Part shown: piece by piece, positions 32,598 through 42,023 of the stretch
How positions within the stretch are numbered: the first letter of the stretch is position 1
Layout of the letters: each line of letters opens with the position of its first letter
NCBI RefSeq assembly: GCF_016901575.1
Contig: NZ_JACJKQ010000011.1
Coordinates: 1-64,000, forward strand
Direction: 5' to 3'
Origin: Enorma phocaeensis
GTDB taxonomy: Bacteria; Actinomycetota; Coriobacteriia; Coriobacteriales; Coriobacteriaceae
DNA: 64,000 bases
Notes under the pieces: generated by a model
Databases searched by the model: none
Told to the model about the DNA's origin: nothing
Seen by the model: only the letters and a program-made list of their open reading frames with translations
Made by a program: the position numbers and the translations under genes

Positions 32598-33731
32598 ATG
32601 TATATTTCCACAGTTGAAGACCTTCAGGCGTTCTGCGACCGCGCGCGCACGTTTCCCGCCGTCGCGGTGGACACCGAGTTTTTGCGCGAGCGCACCTACC
32701 ATCCGCGCCTGTGCCTGGTGCAGGTCGCCACGCCGGACGAGTGCGTGGCGATCGACCCGCTGGCGATCGACGACCTCTCGCCGCTTGCCGCCCTCATGGG
32801 CGACCCGTCGGTGGTCAAGGTCTTCCACGCCTGCTCTCAGGACATGGAGGTGCTGCTGCACACGCTTGGCGTGCTGCCCGCCCCGGTGTTCGACACCCAG
32901 GTCGCCGCGGCGTTTTTGGGCGAGCGTCTTCAGATCTCCTACAACGGGCTCGTCCACGCCTTCTGCGGCGTCACGCTTGCCAAGACCGAGTCGCTGACCG
33001 ACTGGTCGCGCCGCCCGCTCTCCGAGAAGCAGCTCGACTACGCCCTCGACGACGTCCGCTACCTCATCGTCGCCTACCACGCCATCTACGACCGCCTGCA
33101 GGAGCAGGGGCGCATGTCCTGGGTCGCCGACGAGGTCGCCAACATCGCCGACCGCGCCCACTACGTCGTGGAGCCGCGCGAGATGTACACGCGCGTGAAG
33201 CGCATCACGTCCTGCACGCGCCGCCAGCTCGCCGTCGCTCGCGAGCTCGCGGCATGGCGGGAGACCCGCGCCGAGCGCAGCGACGTCCCGCGCAAGTGGG
33301 TCATGTCCGACGAGGTGCTGCTGGCGCTCGTGAAGCGCTCGCCGCGCGATGCCGCCGACTTCCGCAGCATCCGTGGCACCGAGCAGCTCTCCGAAGGCGA
33401 TGTCTCCGCGGCGCTCGCGGCCATCGATCGCGGCAGGCGGTGCCCGGCAGACCACCTGCCGCAGGTGGGCCACGCCCGCAAGGCTCCCTCTAGCGAGCTC
33501 GAGAGCGTGAGCGACCTCATGTATGCGCTCATCCGCCTCATCTCCGAGCGTTCGGGCGTGGCGACGGCCATGATCGCCTCGCGCGACGACCTCATGGACT
33601 ACATCGACCATCCCGAGCGCAGCCGCCTGCGCGACGGCTGGCGCTTTGAGCTCGTGGGCTCCCAGCTCGATGACCTGCTGTCGGGAAACATGGGCCTTAC
33701 CGTCAAGGACCGCCGGGTCGAGATGCTCTAG
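32598..33731 (+). CDS. rnd: Ribonuclease D
   Basis: The 377-residue protein has a DEDD exonuclease domain: AVAVDTEFLRERTY (Asp, Glu), KVFHACSQDMEVLLHTLG (Asp) and SEKQLDYALDDVRYLIVAYH (Tyr, Asp). HRDC-like helices fill the C-terminal half. RNase D trims 3' ends of tRNA and other small RNAs. ATG 32598 follows AGGTGAGC; a frame starting at 32544 is extended by non-conserved residues. The gene ends before a GC-rich palindrome (GACGGCGCGCCGTC, 33733-33746), possibly its terminator. Confidence 0.88.
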   Translation: MYISTVEDLQAFCDRARTFPAVAVDTEFLRERTYHPRLCLVQVATPDECVAIDPLAIDDLSPLAALMGDPSVVKVFHACSQDMEVLLHTLGVLPAPVFDTQVAAAFLGERLQISYNGLVHAFCGVTLAKTESLTDWSRRPLSEKQLDYALDDVRYLIVAYHAIYDRLQEQGRMSWVADEVANIADRAHYVVEPREMYTRVKRITSCTRRQLAVARELAAWRETRAERSDVPRKWVMSDEVLLALVKRSPRDAADFRSIRGTEQLSEGDVSAALAAIDRGRRCPADHLPQVGHARKAPSSELESVSDLMYALIRLISERSGVATAMIASRDDLMDYIDHPERSRLRDGWRFELVGSQLDDLLSGNMGLTVKDRRVEML

Positions 33732-33830
33732 ACGGCGCGCCGTCCGGCCCCGCCGCTTTGCCCCGGATAGGGGGCAGCGGTCTGGGTACAAGGTGGGGAA
33801 TGGCGTGTATCGAACAAGGAGTGAATGCAC

Positions 33831-34532
33831 ATGCCCATCTATTACGGTCTTGGCTACGGAATCGACACGAGCTACCTGCTGCTGGTCGCGGTATCGCTCT
33901 TGTTGGGCGTGGCGACGCAAGGCTATATCAACCGCACCTATAAGACGTGGCTGCGCGTGCCCTCGGACGGGCGCTCGGGCTCCGAGGTCGCCCGCACCAT
34001 GCTCGACGCGAGCGGATGCTCGTCGGTGGGAATCCGCAGCACGCCCGGAACGCTGAGCGACCACTACGACCCTCGCGACAACAACCTCTACCTCTCGCGC
34101 GACAACCTCTCGGGCGGCTCGGTGGCAAGCGTCGCGGTCGCCTGCCACGAGGCGGGCCATGCCGTCCAGCGCGCCCAGGGCTACGCGTTCATGCGCTTCC
34201 GCCAGGCCCTCGTGCCGGTGGTGAACTTCACGCAGAACGTCTGGATGCTCGTCTTCATTCTGGGCGTCGCCATGAATCTTGCCGGCATGCAGACGCTGGC
34301 CATCGCGCTCTTCGCGTTCTCGGTGCTCTTTCAGTTGGTGACGCTGCCTGTAGAGCTTGATGCGAGCCGTCGCGCGGTCGCCTTTATCGAGTCGTCGGGC
34401 ATGGGCGAGGTCAACGTGCGGGGCGCCCGCAAGGTGCTGACCGCGGCGGCCCTCACCTATGTGGCGGCGGCCCTTACCTCGATCTTGCAGCTGCTCTACC
34501 TGCTCGGCCGCACGAGCAACAGCCGCGAGTAG
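33831..34532 (+). CDS. Membrane zinc metallopeptidase (YugP/DUF2518-like family)
   Basis: The 233-residue protein has an N-terminal membrane span (YLLLVAVSLLLGVATQGYI). It carries the metal motif VAVACHEAGHAVQRAQGY (HEXXH with Glu) near residue 105, and several C-terminal spans (VWMLVFILGVAMNLAGM, IALFAFSVLFQLVTLPV). ELDASRRAVAFI after the spans is conserved in this family and may give the third metal ligand. The active site should face the cytoplasm. AAGGAGTG precedes; ATG 33831 was preferred to ATG 33825 for spacing. The substrate is unknown. Confidence 0.8.
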   Translation: MPIYYGLGYGIDTSYLLLVAVSLLLGVATQGYINRTYKTWLRVPSDGRSGSEVARTMLDASGCSSVGIRSTPGTLSDHYDPRDNNLYLSRDNLSGGSVASVAVACHEAGHAVQRAQGYAFMRFRQALVPVVNFTQNVWMLVFILGVAMNLAGMQTLAIALFAFSVLFQLVTLPVELDASRRAVAFIESSGMGEVNVRGARKVLTAAALTYVAAALTSILQLLYLLGRTSNSRE

Positions 34533-34678
34533 CCGTCCTTGGCGCGGCGCGGCAGGCGTCTCGCGGCGCGATGCGTCCCGGCGCGGCGTCGCGGCGCAAC
34601 GCGGCCGCCGCGGCGTGCCGGTTCGTTTGTCCGCGCGGTGCGGTATCTTCTTCGCAGTCGATGAAAGGAGGAGGCGGC

Positions 34679-36187
34679 ATGTGCGCCTGGAATCTGGTGG
34701 GCACCACGCCTGCGCGCGCCGACGTGCCCTGGCCAACCGCTCCCGAGGGAGGCCGGGCGTCTCGGGCTACGTCTTCTGGCGAGGACGCCCTCTCGGTGTC
34801 TCAGGCGGTTGAGATTGCAGCTGGCGCGCTCGACGCGCTTCCGCTGCTGACGGTGATCGGGGAGGTCACGGGCTTCCGCGGGCCGAACGCGCGCAGCGGG
34901 CACTGCTATTTCCAAATCAAAGACGACGCCGCGGCGGTGGACTGCATCGTGTGGCGCGGCGTCTACGGCAAGCGCACCTTCGACCTGCGCGACGGCATGC
35001 AGGTGCAGTTCACGGGCAACTTCAACCTCTACAAGCCCACGGGGCGCATGAGCTTTGTCGCCAAGTCCTTCACGCTGGCGGGAGAAGGCCTTCTGCGCCA
35101 GCAGGTCGCCGCCCTTGCCGAGAAGCTTCGCCGCGAGGGCCTCATGGACGAGGCGCGCAAGCGGCACATTCCCGCCTTCTGCTCGCGCGTGGCGGTGGTC
35201 ACGTCGCTGTCGGGTGCGGTGATCGATGACGTGAAGCGCACGCTGCGCCGCCGCAACCCGCTCGTCGAGCTTGTGTGCGTGGGCGCAAAGGTGCAGGGGG
35301 AGGGCGCCCCCGATGAGCTCATCGGCGCCCTCGGGCGCGCGGCGGCGATCGAGCCCGCCCCCGACTGCATCTTGCTCGTGCGAGGGGGCGGGTCGTTCGA
35401 GGACCTCATGACGTTCAACGACGAGTCGCTCGCCCGCGCCGTCGCCGCCTGCCCGATACCCGTCATCACCGGCATCGGGCATGAGCCGGACACCTCGATC
35501 TGCGACATGGTGAGCGACCGCCGCTGCTCGACGCCTACCGCGGCGGCGGAGTCGGTGGCGCCCGCCATGACCGACCTCGCGGAGCTTCTCGCCGCCCGCG
35601 AGCGCAGGCTCGCCTCTGCGACCCAGTCGCTCGTCCGCGGGGCGGCGGGTCAGGTCGACACGCTTGCGCATCGCATCGTGATGGCGCAGGGCAGCAGGCT
35701 TGCCCAGCTGCGCTCGGCGCTCGACGCCGCGGCGCGCCGCCCGTGCCTGCAAGACCCCGCCTATGTGGTCGACCGCCGCGTCGCCGAGCTCGCCCAGACC
35801 GCTGATCGCCTAGCGGGCGCCATCGTGCGCGACCAGGGTCGCCATCGGGAGTCCGTAGAGCTTCTGGCCCCCCGCCTCAAGCGGAGCACGTCGGGTTTTT
35901 CCGGCAAGCGCCACGCGCTCGAGCTTGCCGCGTCGCGCTTGGCTCACGAGGGGCGGGCGCTTCTCGCGGCGCCGTCGTCTGCGCTTTCGGCCCAGGCGGC
36001 CTCCCTCGACGCGCTCTCGCCGCTCAAAGTGCTCTCGCGAGGCTACTCCATCGCCTATGACGAGACGGGCGTGGCGACGAGCGCCGACCGGTTCGAGCCC
36101 GGCTCGACCATCCGGGTCGCCCTGGCAGACGGCGAGGTCACAGGCACTGTCACCAAGGTGGAGCGAGGGCAAAGGCCCCAGATGTAG
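34679..36187 (+). CDS. xseA: Exodeoxyribonuclease VII large subunit
   Basis: The 502-residue protein has a ~40-residue lead, an OB-fold DNA-binding domain (about 40-140: LTVIGEVTGFRGPNARSGH, YFQIKDDAAAVDCIVW) and a central catalytic domain. That domain contains VAVVTSLSGAVIDDV, ILLVRGGGSFEDLMTFNDE and PVITGIGHEPDTSICDMV. Long C-terminal helices end with SRGYSIAYDETG. Exo VII degrades single-stranded DNA from either end. ATG 34679 follows AAAGGAGGAGG. The small subunit gene xseB follows 57 bp later, as usual. Confidence 0.92.
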   Translation: MCAWNLVGTTPARADVPWPTAPEGGRASRATSSGEDALSVSQAVEIAAGALDALPLLTVIGEVTGFRGPNARSGHCYFQIKDDAAAVDCIVWRGVYGKRTFDLRDGMQVQFTGNFNLYKPTGRMSFVAKSFTLAGEGLLRQQVAALAEKLRREGLMDEARKRHIPAFCSRVAVVTSLSGAVIDDVKRTLRRRNPLVELVCVGAKVQGEGAPDELIGALGRAAAIEPAPDCILLVRGGGSFEDLMTFNDESLARAVAACPIPVITGIGHEPDTSICDMVSDRRCSTPTAAAESVAPAMTDLAELLAARERRLASATQSLVRGAAGQVDTLAHRIVMAQGSRLAQLRSALDAAARRPCLQDPAYVVDRRVAELAQTADRLAGAIVRDQGRHRESVELLAPRLKRSTSGFSGKRHALELAASRLAHEGRALLAAPSSALSAQAASLDALSPLKVLSRGYSIAYDETGVATSADRFEPGSTIRVALADGEVTGTVTKVERGQRPQM

Positions 36188-36244
36188 ATTCGAGGCGAGG
36201 GCGTTTTCGAGAAGCGTCCTCCCAGCAAAAGAAAGGGAAGACCC

Positions 36245-36511
36245 ATGGCAGATGTGAAACCGGTGGACGAGCTCACCTACAAAGAGGCGTCACAGGAGCT
36301 TGAGCGCATCATTCGTTCGCTGGAGTCGGGCGACATGGAGCTCGAGGAGTCGCTCGAGAGCTATTCGCGCGGCGTCGAGCTCTTGAAGAGCCTTCGCTCG
36401 CGTCTGGCGGATGCCGAGCAGAAGGTGTCGGTGCTTCTGGCCGATGTCGACGGCACCGATACGCTCGTGCCCGCCGAGGCTGCCGACACGAGCGATACCC
36501 TCTCGTTCTAG
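36245..36511 (+). CDS. xseB: Exodeoxyribonuclease VII small subunit
   Basis: The 88-residue protein has the XseB helical hairpin: ELTYKEASQELERIIRSLES, GDMELEESLESYSRGVELLK and LADAEQKVSVL. Several small subunits wrap the XseA C-terminal helices to form the Exo VII complex. AGAAAGGGAAG lies upstream of ATG 36245. The family size is 70-90 residues, so the gene is complete. Confidence 0.92.
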   Translation: MADVKPVDELTYKEASQELERIIRSLESGDMELEESLESYSRGVELLKSLRSRLADAEQKVSVLLADVDGTDTLVPAEAADTSDTLSF

Positions 36512-36888
36512 GGAAGCTTTTCCCATCGTGCCGGCGGGCGCGATGGGGGCGGGCGACGCATAGGGGGCAGGCACGGTGATAGCCGTCTGGATCGTTGCCA
36601 CGGCGTTCACTTTGGCGAGGTTTGCGCATTCGACTCCCATGCGCCTTGCCATGTGCTGCGGCAAGGTGCGCGGCACATTCGTGTCAGCTCGCTCGGCCTT
36701 TGGCACGGCCTGTCGCAGGGCGCGTCTGCCTGGAAGCGGCCTGCCCTAAGCGGCCTGCCCGAAGTGCTGCTCCGTTCGCCATAACATCGGGTGCGCCCCT
36801 CTGCCGTCATGCGACAATAGGAGACAGGTCTGAGACGGGGCGCGCGTGTCCCGGCTTCGCTTTTCGTTGACAGAGAGAAGGATCATCC
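36512..36888. other. Intergenic region without a gene
   Basis: This 377-bp gap has scattered short frames on both strands but none with a ribosome binding site and coding character. AAGCGGCCTGCC occurs twice near 36735-36770. Confidence 0.5.
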
Positions 36889-37224
36889 ATGGACGACTGC
36901 ATTTTCTGCAAAATCGCTGCGCACGAGATTCCCTCCACCATCGTCTATGAGGACGACAAGGTCGTTGCCTTCGACGACCTCAACCCCCAGGCGCCGGTAC
37001 ATACGCTCGTCATTCCCAAGGGCCACTACGAAAACATCGTGGACGGGGTGCCCGCAGACGTGCTCGAGGCCATGACCCACGCCATCGCCGAGGTCGCCAA
37101 GATCAAGGGGCTCGACCGCGGCTTCCGCGTCATCGCCAACACGGGTGCCTCCGCTGGCCAGACGGTCATGCACTTCCATATGCACGTGCTGGGCGGCAAG
37201 GACCTGGGCGAGGGTCTCATCTAG
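36889..37224 (+). CDS. HIT-family nucleotide-binding protein
   Basis: The 111-residue protein carries the HIT signature: DCIFCKIAAHEIPSTIVYED at the N-terminus (Cys pair), VHTLVIPKGHYENIVDG and the histidine triad GQTVMHFHMHVLGGKDLG. HIT proteins of this (HINT) type hydrolyse nucleoside 5'-phosphoramidates such as AMP-lysine. ATG 36889 follows GAAGGATC. It is followed by a hairpin terminator at 37251-37283. The size matches the HINT subgroup. Confidence 0.92.
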   Translation: MDDCIFCKIAAHEIPSTIVYEDDKVVAFDDLNPQAPVHTLVIPKGHYENIVDGVPADVLEAMTHAIAEVAKIKGLDRGFRVIANTGASAGQTVMHFHMHVLGGKDLGEGLI

Positions 37225-37250
37225 GCTTTCTTCTGCATACCTCGGAGAAT

Positions 37251-37283
37251 AAGGGCCTGCCGACGCCGTGTCGGGAGGCCCTT
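37251..37283 (+). terminator. Terminator hairpin after the HIT gene
   Basis: AAGGGCCTGCCGAC (37251-37264) pairs with 37270-37283 with one mismatch, ~27 bp after the stop, followed by GTTGC. Confidence 0.6.
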
Positions 37284-37397
37284 GTTGCTGCCGGCCTCTC
37301 GCAGATAGCAGGCTCTCGCTGCTGCCGGCAGGCCTTCGTCGTCGCTGGCAGACGGCTTGGGCAAGGCCTGACGCCGCCATGTCGGACAGGTCGTCTC

Positions 37398-37498
37398 AAC
37401 TTCTACTGCACTTTGGACGCCTTGGAACAGCTTCTTCTGCAAAATGGCCGCTAAGCCTGCTCTTTTTGGCCCTTAGCGTCCAAATTGCACCAGAAGTT
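37398..37498. repeat. Palindromic repeat family C, copy 1
   Basis: Three units share the pattern AACTTCT-n-TGCA-n-TGGnCGCTAAG. Units a (37398-37423) and b (37431-37455) point right and unit c (37472-37498) is inverted. A second cluster of the same family lies at 50901-51029. The rest of the 37225-37623 gap contains no gene. Confidence 0.8.
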
Positions 37499-37623
37499 TC
37501 TCCAGGCAACACTTCTCGGATGCTTGGGGCAGAATCGCGCCGCTCAAGGCCGCAGACGTGTATCATACAAAGGTGTATGCCTCCGCCGAGGGGCGGAGCG
37601 ATTTTTCCAACGAGGGGAGTTCC

Positions 37624-38790
37624 ATGAACGTTCTTGTGATCAACGCCGGCAGCTCGAGCCTGAAGTTCCAGCTGCTTGACACCAACACTCGTGAGGTCTT
37701 CGCCAAGGGCAACTGCGAGCGCATCGGTATCGAGGGCTCGTTCGTCGGATACACGGTCAACGGCGAGAAGAAGCAGCTCGACGTCGATATGCCCGATCAC
37801 AAGACTGCCGTGCAGCACGTCTTCGAGATCCTGAAGGCCGTCGACAAGCCCATCGAGGGCATCGGCCATCGTCTGGTGCAGGGCGGCTGGTACTTCCCCG
37901 AGTCCAAGGTCGTCACCGACGAGACGCTGGGTTGGGCCCGCGAGGTCGCCCCGCTCGCTCCGCTGCACAACTATGCCGAGGCCGACGTCATCGAGATCTG
38001 CCGCGACATGTTCCCGGAGCTCGGCAACGTCATCGTGCCGGACACCGCCTTCCACTACAACATGCCCGAGCGCGCCTGGCGCTACGCCCTGCCGCGCGAC
38101 GTGGTGGACAAGTACCACGTGCGCAAGTACGGCGCCCACGGCACGAGCCACCGCTACATCTGGCGCACCGTGGACGAGTTCACCAACCACGAGACGCATA
38201 AGCTCGTGAGCTGCCACCTCGGCTCCGGCGCGAGCCTGTGCGCCATCGAGGACGGCCACTGCATGGACACCACCATGGGCCTCACCCCGCTCGACGGCCT
38301 CATCATGGGCACCCGCTGCGGCACCGTCGACCCGGCGACCGTCTTCTATCTCAACCGCGTGGGCGGCTACTCGATCGACGACATCGACACCATGATGAAC
38401 AAGAAGTCCGGCCTGCTCGCCGTCTCCGGCGTGTCGAGCGACTCCCGCGACGTGCGCGACGGCGCTGCCAACGGCGATGCCAACTGCCAGATGGCGCTCG
38501 ACATGTTCAACTATCGCGCCTCGCAGCTCATCGCTGAGATGGCCGCCTCCATGGAGGGCATGGACACCATGGCCTTCACCGCCGGCATCGGCGAGAACTC
38601 CGCCGAGATCCGCGCCGCGATCGTGGATCGTCTGGGCTGGCTGGGCGTCAAGATCGATCCGGAACTCAACGACGTCCGTTCCGACGACCCGCGCGTCATC
38701 TCCACGCCCGACTCCAGCGTGAAGGTGCTCGTGGTTCCCACCAACGAGGAGCTCATGATCGCCCTCGACGTGGAGGCGCTGCTGGGCTAA
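37624..38790 (+). CDS. ackA: Acetate kinase
   Basis: The 388-residue protein has NAGSSSLKFQLLDT at the start, HNYAEADVIEICRDM, VPDTAFHYNMPERAWRYALP, YGAHGTSHRYIW and HLGSGASLCAIEDG. FTAGIGENSAEIRAAIVDRL near the C-terminus completes the family set. It converts acetyl phosphate and ADP to acetate and ATP (or the reverse). GAGGGGAGTTCC precedes ATG 37624. Its partner pta lies 2.2 kb away on the other strand instead of in one operon. The size is typical (about 400 residues). Confidence 0.95.
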   Translation: MNVLVINAGSSSLKFQLLDTNTREVFAKGNCERIGIEGSFVGYTVNGEKKQLDVDMPDHKTAVQHVFEILKAVDKPIEGIGHRLVQGGWYFPESKVVTDETLGWAREVAPLAPLHNYAEADVIEICRDMFPELGNVIVPDTAFHYNMPERAWRYALPRDVVDKYHVRKYGAHGTSHRYIWRTVDEFTNHETHKLVSCHLGSGASLCAIEDGHCMDTTMGLTPLDGLIMGTRCGTVDPATVFYLNRVGGYSIDDIDTMMNKKSGLLAVSGVSSDSRDVRDGAANGDANCQMALDMFNYRASQLIAEMAASMEGMDTMAFTAGIGENSAEIRAAIVDRLGWLGVKIDPELNDVRSDDPRVISTPDSSVKVLVVPTNEELMIALDVEALLG

Positions 38791-38826
38791 CGCCCTAGCA
38801 TCCGTGTTTTCATAACGGGACATCTG

Positions 38827-38863
38827 CACCCGGTCGGCATGATTTGCTGGCCGGGTGTTTTTG
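38827..38863 (+). terminator. Terminator after ackA
   Basis: CACCCGGTCGGC (38827-38838) folds back on GCTGGCCGGGTG (38846-38857) with a few mismatches and is followed by TTTTTG. Confidence 0.7.
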
Positions 38864-38990
38864 TATGCGGTCTGCGCCCGGTGTGATCGTTGCCTCTGAG
38901 CACGTTGCGCGCCCCTTCGCAATGCAGCATCGGCGCCGCGCCGGTGTCCGGTGCGCCTGGCAACTCGACGTCCACGTGGATGTGCGAGCG

Positions 38991-39013
38991 TGATATAACT
39001 CAAGCAGTGCTTG
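38991..39013 (+). promoter_or_regulatory. Promoter and operator-like palindrome for malQ
   Basis: TGATATAAC (38991-38999) is an extended -10. CAAGCAGTGCTTG (39001-39013) is a perfect 6-1-6 palindrome at the expected transcription start, a typical repressor position. The regulator is unknown. Confidence 0.5.
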
Positions 39014-39053
39014 TCTGAGCCGAGCAGAGTGTGCTTGAACCGCAGGGGGACGC

Positions 39054-40550
39054 ATGAGGACTTCAGGAATCTTGATGCCGGTGACGTCGCTTCCCTCGCC
39101 GTGGGGCGTGGGAACGCTGGGTGCCGAGGCGCGGCGCTTCGTGGACTTTCTCGCCGCCGCCGGGGTCTCCGTCTGGCAGGTGCTTCCGGTCGTGCCCACG
39201 AGCTTTGGGGACTCGCCATACCAGAGCTTCTCGACGTTTGCTGGCAACCCCTACCTTATCGACTTGGACGACCTCGCCCAAGAGGGGCTGCTCGACCACG
39301 ACGACTACGCGCATCGTTTCTGGGGCGACGACCCCGAGCGCGTGGACTACGGCGCCCTGTACCGCGAGCGCTTCGTCGTGCTGCATCGGGCCGCTGAGCG
39401 CCTGCTCGCATCTTCCCGTGGCGACTTCGAGGCGTTCTGCGAGCGCGAATCGGCCTGGCTTGACGACTACGCGCTGTTCATGGCGCTCAAAGACGCGCAC
39501 GGCGGCGCCCCCTGGAGCATGTGGGAGGACGGCCTGCGCCGCCGCCGGCCGGACGTGCTTGCCGACGCGCGGACCGCATACGCCCGGGACATCCGGTTCT
39601 GGAAGGCGGTCCAGTATCTGTTCTTCTGCCAATGGGAGCGCCTGCACGGCTACGCTCGCAGCGCCGGCGTGCGCATCATGGGCGACCTGCCGTTCTACGT
39701 GTCGGGCGACAGCGCCGACGTCTGGTCGCGGCCCGAGCAGTTCGAGCTCGACGCCGACCTGCGTCCCCACGAGATCGCCGGCGTCCCGCCCGACGCGTTC
39801 TCAGAGATCGGCTAGGTATGGGGCAACCCGCTCTTCGATTGGGAGCGCATGCGTGACGAGGGCTACCGCTGGTGGGTCGACCGTGTCCGCGCCCAGTTCA
39901 AGCTCTACGACATCGTGCGCATCGACCACTTCCGCGGGTTCGACTCCTACTTTGCCATTCCGGCAGGCTCCGACACCGCGGCGGGCGGTCGCTGGCGTCC
40001 GGGCCCGGGCATCGACTTCTTCCGCGCGCTCAAGGACGAGCTGGGGCCGTGCGAGATCGTGGCCGAAGACCTGGGATACCTCACGCCCTCGGTACGCCAG
40101 CTGCTGGCAGACACCGGCTTTCCAGGCATGAAGATCTTGGAGTTCGCCTTCGACACGCGCGATGGAGGCGGGGCGGCGTACCTGCCGTTTTCCTATCCTG
40201 CAAACTGCGTCGCCTATGTGGGCACCCACGACAACGACACGGCGCTCGGCTGGCTGCAGAGCGCGCTGCCCGCAGACGTTGCCCACGCGCGCGAGTACCT
40301 GCGCCTCGACCCCGCCGAAGGGGAGGGCTGGGGCTTCATGCGGGCCATCTGGGCAAGCCCCGCAGACCTTGCCGTGGTGCAGATGCAGGACCTGCTCGGC
40401 CTTGGCAGCGAGGCGCGCATCAACACGCCCTCGACCATCGGAGGCAACTGGCGCTGGCGTGCACGGCCCGGCTTTGCGAGCGCAGACCTTGCATCCCGCA
40501 TCCATCGCCAGCTGGAGCTCTACTACCGCCTGCCCGGACAGCTCGGCTAG
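39054..40550 (+). pseudogene. malQ: 4-alpha-glucanotransferase gene interrupted by one amber codon
   Basis: The gene reads as a ~498-residue amylomaltase, with TAG at 39813-39815 (codon 254). Both halves stay in the same frame. Before it: SLPSPWGVGTLGAEARRFVD, VVPTSFGDSPYQSFSTFAG and VPPDAFSEIG. After it: VWGNPLFDWERMR, VRIDHFRGFDSYF, EIVAEDLGYLTPSV and YVGTHDNDTALGW. Family members normally have Q or similar at the stop, so one C-to-T change (CAG to TAG) explains it. The catalytic Asp, Glu and Asp all lie after the stop, so the short product would be inactive. GGGGGACGC precedes the ATG. Sequencing error, suppression and true inactivation remain possible. Confidence 0.85.
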
Positions 40551-40565
40551 GGCCCTCCACAAGAA

Positions 40566-40596
40566 GACGGCCCGGCAAGGAGGTTGCCGGGCCGTC
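40566..40596. terminator. Terminator hairpin between malQ and the DUF3592 gene
   Basis: GACGGCCCGGCAA (40566-40578) is exactly inverted at 40584-40596. It lies between two convergent genes and probably serves both. Confidence 0.65.
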
Positions 40597-40617
40597 TAGG
40601 AGTCCTTGTTGATATCC

Positions 40618-41022
40618 CTAGCCGAGCAGCTCGGGGTAGAGGGCGACGAGCATCGCGCCAACGCCAAAGATAGCGAGCCCCACCAAGAAGAACACGGTCC
40701 CGATGGCGATGTTGGCGTAGGTGCCAAACTGTGCGAGATAGGACCGCGAGGGGTCGGACAGGCTGTAGCGCACCTTGCACGGGCCGCCTCTTCGCACGAC
40801 GATGAACTTGGTCCACCCGCTCGACCCCTCGTAGACGCGGCCGTCGACCTCGTAGCGATACAGCGCCCTCATGGGCTGGCTGCCGGTTCCCAGGCCTCTC
40901 TGCGCAGAGAGGAACGTTCCTGTGGCCCGGCCCCGATAGGAGAGGAGCCTAAACCACTTGGGACCCGAGTAGAGCGCGCCGACGAGCGTGAAGGACGCCG
41001 CGACGATCCAGACCGCGATCAT
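40618..41022 (-). CDS. DUF3592-like membrane protein
   Basis: The 134-residue protein has an N-terminal span (VWIVAASFTLVGALYSGPKW). A short beta-rich segment follows (RGRATGTFLSAQRG, RYEVDGRVYEGSSG, VRYSLSDPSRSYL), and a C-terminal span (IAIGTVFFLVGLAIFGVGAM). The layout and the VRYDP-like VRYSLSDPS segment fit DUF3592. The function is unknown in this family. Its ATG follows GAGGGGCAGAC, and it lies 14 bp past the stop of pta on the same strand, so it is probably the second gene of the pta transcript. Confidence 0.7.
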   Translation of the reverse strand: MIAVWIVAASFTLVGALYSGPKWFRLLSYRGRATGTFLSAQRGLGTGSQPMRALYRYEVDGRVYEGSSGWTKFIVVRRGGPCKVRYSLSDPSRSYLAQFGTYANIAIGTVFFLVGLAIFGVGAMLVALYPELLG

Positions 41023-41036
41023 GTCTGCCCCTCGTG

Positions 41037-42023
41037 CTACTCCGCCATCTGGGCCTGGACGGCGGTGATGGCGACGACGCCCACGATGTCCTCGGCGGAG
41101 CAGCCGCGGGACAGGTCGTTCACCGGCTTGGCGATGCCCTGCAGGATGGGGCCGTAGGCCTCGGCCTGGCCGAAGCGCTGCACCAGCTTGTAGCCGATGT
41201 TGCCGGTCTCGAGGTTGGGGAACACGAGCACGTTGGCGTGGCCGGCAACCTTGGACTCGGGGGCCTTGAGCGAGGCGACCTCGGGCACGATGGCGGCATC
41301 AAGCTGCAGGTCGCCGTCGATGGCGAGCTCGGGAGCCTTCTCCTTGGCGAATGCCGTGGCCTCCTGGACCTTCTTGGCGGTGTCGCCGCCGGCCGAGCCC
41401 ATCGTGGAGTACGAGAGCATGGCGACCTGGGGCTCGACGTCGCCCATGAAGGTCTTGAAGGAGTGGGCGGAGGCGATGGCGATCTCGGAGAGCTCGTCGG
41501 AGGTCGGGTCGATGTTCAGGCCGCAGTCAGCGAAGACGAGGGTGCCGTCGGCTCCGAACTGGGGGGTCTTGGTGCACATGACCATGAAGGCGGAGACGAG
41601 CTTGGTGCCCGGAGCGGTCTTCAGGATCTGGAGCGCCGGGCGCAGGGTGTTGGCCGTGGAGTGGCAGGCGCCGGAGACCAGGCCGTCGGCGTCGCCCATC
41701 TTGACCATCATGGTGCCGTAGTAGGTGGCGTCCATCATCTGGGCGCGGGCCTGCTCGATGGTGACGCCCTTCTTGGCGCGCAGCTCGGCGAACTTCTGCG
41801 CATAGGCCTCATGCTTGGGGGCGGTCGGCGAGGTGGGGTCGATGACGGTCACGCCCTCGACGTCGACCTTGGCGGGGTCGCCCAGGATGACCAGGTTGGC
41901 CAGGCCCTCCTCGACGATCTGCTTGGCGGCCTCGATGGTGCGCGGGTCCTCGCCCTCGGGAAGGACGATGGTCTTCTTGTCCGCCTTGGCGGCGTCCTTC
42001 ATACGGTTCAGGAAATCGCTCAT
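41037..42023 (-). CDS. pta: Phosphate acetyltransferase
   Basis: The 328-residue protein is the short, single-domain Pta: KKTIVLPEGEDPRTIEAAK, MDATYYGTMMVKMGDADGLV, SGACHSTANTLRPALQIL, VFADCGLNIDPTSDELSEIA and NIGYKLVQRFGQAEAYGPIL. It exchanges CoA and phosphate between acetyl-CoA and acetyl phosphate, feeding acetate kinase. GAGGAGAGAC precedes ATG 42023; an earlier in-frame ATG at 42047 is further from any ribosome binding site. It is divergent from glf across a shared palindromic promoter. The DUF3592 gene follows on the same strand. Confidence 0.93.
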   Translation of the reverse strand: MSDFLNRMKDAAKADKKTIVLPEGEDPRTIEAAKQIVEEGLANLVILGDPAKVDVEGVTVIDPTSPTAPKHEAYAQKFAELRAKKGVTIEQARAQMMDATYYGTMMVKMGDADGLVSGACHSTANTLRPALQILKTAPGTKLVSAFMVMCTKTPQFGADGTLVFADCGLNIDPTSDELSEIAIASAHSFKTFMGDVEPQVAMLSYSTMGSAGGDTAKKVQEATAFAKEKAPELAIDGDLQLDAAIVPEVASLKAPESKVAGHANVLVFPNLETGNIGYKLVQRFGQAEAYGPILQGIAKPVNDLSRGCSAEDIVGVVAITAVQAQMAE

